From the NCBI RefSeq assembly GCF_010731875.1, contig NZ_AP022595.1, positions 4,764,256 through 4,828,255 on the forward strand: a DNA stretch of 64,000 nucleotides. Reading direction: 5' to 3'. Source of the stretch: Mycolicibacterium sarraceniae. Its GTDB lineage: Bacteria > Actinomycetota > Actinomycetes > Mycobacteriales > Mycobacteriaceae. Below the pieces are notes generated by a model, which saw only the letters and a program-made list of their open reading frames with translations, ran no database searches and was not told where the DNA came from. This document shows, piece after piece, positions 60,295 through 64,000 of this stretch. Each line of letters opens with the position of its first letter. Position 1 is the stretch's first letter. A program made the position numbers and the translations under genes.

Positions 60295-61324
60295 TCAGCC
60301 GAAGAAGGCGGCCGCGTCGTCGTAGCGGCTCTGTGGCACCAGCTTGAGCTGACGCACCGCATCGGCCAGCGGCACCCGCCCAATGTCCTGCCCGCGCAGC
60401 GACACCATCACCCCGTACTCGCCGGCGTGCGCGGCGTCGGCGGCGTTGACACCGAACCGGGTGGCCAGCACCCGGTCGTAGGCCGTCGGAGTGCCGCCGC
60501 GCTGAACATGGCCGAGTACGGTGACCCGCACTTCCTTCTTGATCCGCTTCTCCACCTCATTGGCCAGCTGCTGGGCCACCCCGGTGAACCGCTCGTGGCC
60601 GAACTCGTCGGTGCCGCCCTGTCGTAGCTGCATCGACCCCTCGGCCGGCTTGGCACCCTCGGCGACCACGACGATGAAGCTGGATTCACCGCGCTGGAAG
60701 CGCTTCTTGACCAGCCGGCACACTTCTTCGACATCGAAGGGCTGCTCGGGGATCAACGTCATATGCGCGCCGGAGGACAGCCCGGCGTTGAGCGCGATCC
60801 AGCCGGCGTGGCGGCCCATCACCTCGACGATCATCACCCGCTGATGCGATTCCGCGGTGCTGTGCAACCGGTCGATGGCCTCGGTGGCGATCTCCAGCGC
60901 GGTGTCGTGGCCGAATGTGACGTCAGTGCAATCGATGTCGTTATCGATGGTCTTGGGCACCCGACGACGGGCACACCTCCTCCGAGAGCCAGTGCGCGGC
61001 GGTCAGCGTGCCCTCGCCCCCGATCGGGATCAGCACATCGATCCCGTTGTCCTCCAGCGTCTGTTTGATGTCGTCGAGCCCGGCGCGCAGCTTGTCGGGG
61101 TTGGTGCGGGCGGTGCCCAGCATCGTCCCACCCTTGGCCAGCAGCCGGTTGTTGCGGTCGTCGTTGTGCAGCTGGATCCGGCGGTCCTCCAGCAGGCCAC
61201 GCCAGCCATCGAGGAAGCCGACCACCGAGGAGCCGTAGCGGGCGTCGCAGGTCCGGACGACCGCCCGGATCACGGCGTTGAGTCCGGGACAGTCGCCGCC
61301 GCCGGTGAGCACTCCGATTCGCAT
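60295..61324 (-). CDS. pfkA: 6-phosphofructokinase (frameshifted in this sequence)
   Basis: Commits glucose to glycolysis by phosphorylating fructose-6-phosphate. Start ATG at 61324 gives [20 protein letters not shown] with the ATP loop, continuing to [18 protein letters not shown]. The catalytic region [12 protein letters not shown] and [15 protein letters not shown] is in another frame from about 60960 onward. Two single-G gaps explain it: GAGGAGGTG at about 60976-60983 and GTCGGGTGCCC at about 60957-60963. With both G's restored the protein is about 343 residues, the ATP-PFK size for actinobacteria. Real inactivation is unlikely. Confidence 0.92.
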
Positions 61325-61342
61325 GGGCCCTATCCTGCCCTG

Positions 61343-62809
61343 TCAGATCGCCGTTGGCAGCGGACCGCGTGCACTCTCGTAAGCCGCACCCACCCGGTAG
61401 AGCCGATCGTCAGCCAGGGCGGGCGCCATGATCTGCAGTCCGACCGGCAGGTTGTCGTCGGGTGAGGCCTGAGGGCACCGACATTCCGCAGTGTCCGGCC
61501 AGGTTCAGCGGCAGCGTGCACAGGTCGAACAGGTACATCGCCAGCGGATCGTCGACCTTCTCCCCCAACCGGAACGCGGTGGTCGGTGTCGCCGGGGACA
61601 CCAGGACATCGACCTTCTCGTAGGCCGCATCGAGATCGCCGGCGATCAGCGTGCGGACCTTCTGCGCCTGGTTGTAGTAGGCGTCGTAGTAGCCTGCCGA
61701 CAATGCGTACGTACCGATGATGATGCGGCGCTTAACTTCTGGGCCGAAACCGGCCGCCCGAGTCAGTGCCATCACCTCTTCGGCGGAATGGGTGCCGTCG
61801 TCGCCGACCCGCAGGCCATACCGCATGGCGTCGAAGCGGGCCAAGTTGCTCGACACCTCCGACGGCAGGATCAGGTAGTAAGAGGACAGCGAGTAGTCCA
61901 GGTGCGGGCAGTCGACTTCGCTGACCTGCGCGCCGAGGGCAGATAGCTGCTCGACGGCGGCGTTGAACGACGCCAGCACGCCGGGCTGGTAGCCCTCGCC
62001 GCTGCGCAGCTGCTTGACCACACCGACGCGCACCCGAAAGATCGCCCGCCGCCCCGGCCTTCGCCGCGGCGACCACGTCGGGAACCTCAGCCTCGAGAGA
62101 GGTGGAGTCGCGCGGATCATGCCCGGCGATCACCGCGTGCAGCAGCGCGGTCCAGCACCGTACGGGCACGGCCCGCCCTGATCCAGCGACGACGCGCACG
62201 CCACCAGGCCGTAGCGCGAGACCGTGCCGTACGTCGGCTTGACCCCGACCGTCGCGGTCAGCGCCGCCGGCTGGCGGATCGAGCCGCCGGTGTCGGTGCC
62301 CATCGCCAGCGGGGCCTGGAACGCGGCGAGCGCAGCCGCGCTTCCACCACCCGAGCCGCCGGGCACCCGGTCGGTGTCCCACGGGTTGCGAGTCGGGCCG
62401 TAGGCGGAGTTCTCGGTCGAGCTGCCCATGGCGAACTCGTCCATATTGGTCTTGCCGAGGATCGGGATGCCGGCGGCGCGCAGCGGGCAGTCACCGTCGC
62501 GTCGTAGGGCGACACAACCCTCGAGGATCTTCGACCCGCACGTGGTCGGCATATCGGTGGTGGTGAACACGTCCTTGAGCGCCAACGGAACACCGGCCAG
62601 CGGCGACGGCAGCGCCTCCCGGCAGCGACGGCGGCGTCGGTGCGCGCGGCACTGGCCAGCGCCTGATCGGCGGCGACATGCAGGAAGGCGTGGTATTGCT
62701 CGTCGGTGGCGGCGATCTGGTCCAGGCAGGCCTGGGTCACCTCGACCGAGGAGATCTCCTTGGCCGCGATCTTTTCCGCCAGCGTGGCGGCGTCAAGGCG
62801 CGTGGTCAC
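61343..62809 (-). CDS. gatA: Glu-tRNA(Gln) amidotransferase subunit A (multiple frameshifts)
   Basis: Amidase-signature subunit that releases ammonia from glutamine. Pieces in three frames together span the full protein: [56 protein letters not shown], the catalytic Ser region [59 protein letters not shown], and finally [16 protein letters not shown] ending at 61343. Frame breaks lie near 61463, 62031, 62150, 62165, 62482, 62514 and 62619. Adding back 12 bases gives 492 residues, as expected. GTG at 62809 overlaps the gatC stop (GTGA). Confidence 0.88.
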
Positions 62810-63112
62810 TCGCACTCATTCTGATTCCCCAGGATCTGCGGCACCGCGAACCGGCCGTCGACGGAGACCGGAGCCTCGGCGAGCGCGGTCCTGAGTCAGG
62901 CACGGCTGAACCACGTCAGCGCGGGTGACGTTCACATTTGTCAACGGGTTGCCGGTCGGCTTCGCATCGCCGGTGTCGACAGCCTGGATCTGGCTGACGT
63001 GGCCCAAGATCGCGTCGAGTTGGCCGGCGAAGCTATCGAGTTCGTGGTCGGTCAACGCCAGCCGGGCCAGCTTGGCCAACCGGGCGACGTCGTCGCGGGA
63101 GATCTGGGACAC
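62806..63112 (-). CDS. gatC: Glu-tRNA(Gln) amidotransferase subunit C (frameshifted)
   Basis: Small belt subunit that stabilises GatA-GatB. It begins [20 protein letters not shown] at GTG 63112 (TTG at 63121 is an alternative) and contains [16 protein letters not shown]. After CLTQDR the frame breaks at about 62882-62887, where a GC unit appears lost from GCGCGC; the conserved end [10 protein letters not shown] is in the adjacent frame and stops at 62806. Restored length is 102 residues. Confidence 0.88.
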
Positions 63113-63193
63113 GGTGCTCAAGCCTAGATGGCTGCGTTACCGGCACGCGAACCTGCCAGAATGCTGAGTCAGGCGGCTATGAAAGGTGGCGGC

Positions 63194-63845
63194 GTGCCTT
63201 CGTATCTGCTGCGGGTCCAGCTGGCCGATCGGCCCGGTAGCCTCGGCTCGCGGTCGCCCTAGGCTCGGTCGGCGCCGACATCCTGTCCCTCGACGTCGTC
63301 GAGCGCGGATCGGATACGCCATCGACGATCTGGTGGTCGATCTGCCGCACGGCGCGATGCCCGACGCTCTGATCACGGCGGCCGAACGCCTCGACGGTGT
63401 CCGGGTGGACACCATCCGGCCGCACACCGGGCTGCTGGAAGCCCACCGCGAGCTGGAGCTGATCGACCACATCGCCGCCGCCGACCATGATGACCGATTG
63501 CAGGTACTTGCTGATGAGGCGCCGCGAGTGTTGCGGGTCGGCTGGTGCACGGTGGCCCGAATCTCGGAGTCGGGTCTGCGGCGCATCGCGGGCAGCTCTG
63601 GTGCGCCAGAGACTCAGGCGGAGTCGGCACCGTGGCTGCCGCTGGCCCATGCCGAGGCACTCGACGGCACCGCCGCGTGGGTACCGCAGGTGTGGCGGGA
63701 CATGGATACCACGCTGGCGGCGGCGCCGCTGGGTGATCCCAACACCGCGGTCATGCTCGGCCGCCCGGGCGGGCCGTTGTTCCGGCCCTCGGAAGTGGCC
63801 CGGTTGGGTTACCTGGCCGGGATTGTCGCCACGATCCTGCGCTGA
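63194..63845 (+). CDS. ACT-domain protein, Rv3013-like (frameshifted)
   Basis: A protein with two regions: an N-terminal ACT domain (VPSYLLRVQLADRPGSLGS... AIDDLVVDLPHG) and a C-terminal GAF/GNAT-like domain ending GYLAGIVATILR. Role unknown; possibly an amino-acid sensor. GTG at 63194 is in a different frame from the remainder. A lost TCGC unit at about 63247-63252 and a lost G at 63311-63313 account for both shifts, and restoring 5 bases gives 218 residues, the length I recall for Rv3013. Divergent from gatC and convergent with ligA. Confidence 0.82.
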
Positions 63846-63846
63846 C

Positions 63847-64000
<154 letters not shown>

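Noticed and set aside
61732-62382. Separate 216-codon gene inside gatA
   Set aside because: Its first and last thirds are out-of-frame gatA; only the middle is genuine GatA sequence, the result of repeat-contraction frameshifts.

Overview
This 64 kb window is chromosomal DNA from a GC-rich actinobacterium, almost certainly a Mycobacterium/Mycolicibacterium species. Gene order follows the conserved mycobacterial block known in M. tuberculosis as Rv2920c-Rv2927c and then Rv2965c-Rv3014c: amt, ftsY, smc, acyP, an OsmC-like gene, fpg, rnc, a DUF177 gene and sepIVA, then coaD through ligA. The roughly 50 kb PDIM/PGL lipid cluster that separates sepIVA from coaD in M. tuberculosis is absent. Together with several genes that M. 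tuberculosis lacks here (sedolisin, cystathionine-lyase-like enzyme, GAF sensor kinase pair, flavohemoglobin fossil), this suggests an environmental or fast-growing mycobacterium. The species cannot be named from the sequence alone.

Layout. 0-10.3 kb: secretion, chromosome and repair genes on the minus strand (ftsY, smc, acyP, fpg, rnc, sepIVA, coaD). 10.3-17 kb: rsmD, pyruvate carboxylase, a VKOR/DsbA disulfide pair and lipN. 17-25 kb: aldo/keto reductase, a flavohemoglobin fossil, an HNH-type exported protein, recG, a FakA-like protein, rpmB, ung and thiL. 25-34.5 kb: ddlA, a PLP lyase, gpsA, fbiD, ppk, mutT1, an IS5-type relic and hupB. 34.7-53.3 kb: most of leucine/branched-chain synthesis (leuD, leuC and their IclR regulator, leuB, ilvC, ilvN, ilvB), interrupted by a F420-type flavin/deazaflavin protein, a membrane-protein/sedolisin pair, tRNA-Glu, tRNA-Gln, gltX, an MFS transporter and serA. 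53.4-64 kb: a PH-domain protein, DoxX, lppZ, a GAF kinase/response regulator, a HAD-like protein, gatB, pfkA, gatA, gatC, an ACT protein and the 3' end of ligA.

Functional links. The window carries a nearly complete set for indirect Gln-tRNA synthesis: GluRS beside tRNA-Glu and tRNA-Gln, plus GatB, GatA and GatC. It carries one F420 biosynthesis gene (fbiD) and a probable F420 user. Branched-chain synthesis shows two layers of control: a previously unannotated ribosome-mediated attenuator (leader peptide with Leu-Val-Val-Ile codons followed by a terminator) in front of ilvBNC, and TCTCATAT-type operators at leuC/iclR that recur upstream of the MFS gene.

Sequence quality. Essential genes between about 60.95 and 63.32 kb (pfkA, gatA, gatC, the ACT gene), and also ilvB and the sensor kinase, contain frameshifts that are all explained by contraction of homopolymers or very short tandem repeats. 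Restoring the missing bases returns ilvB, gatA and the ACT gene to, or within two residues of, the lengths I recall for the M. tuberculosis proteins. These are therefore probably sequencing or assembly errors rather than real gene loss.
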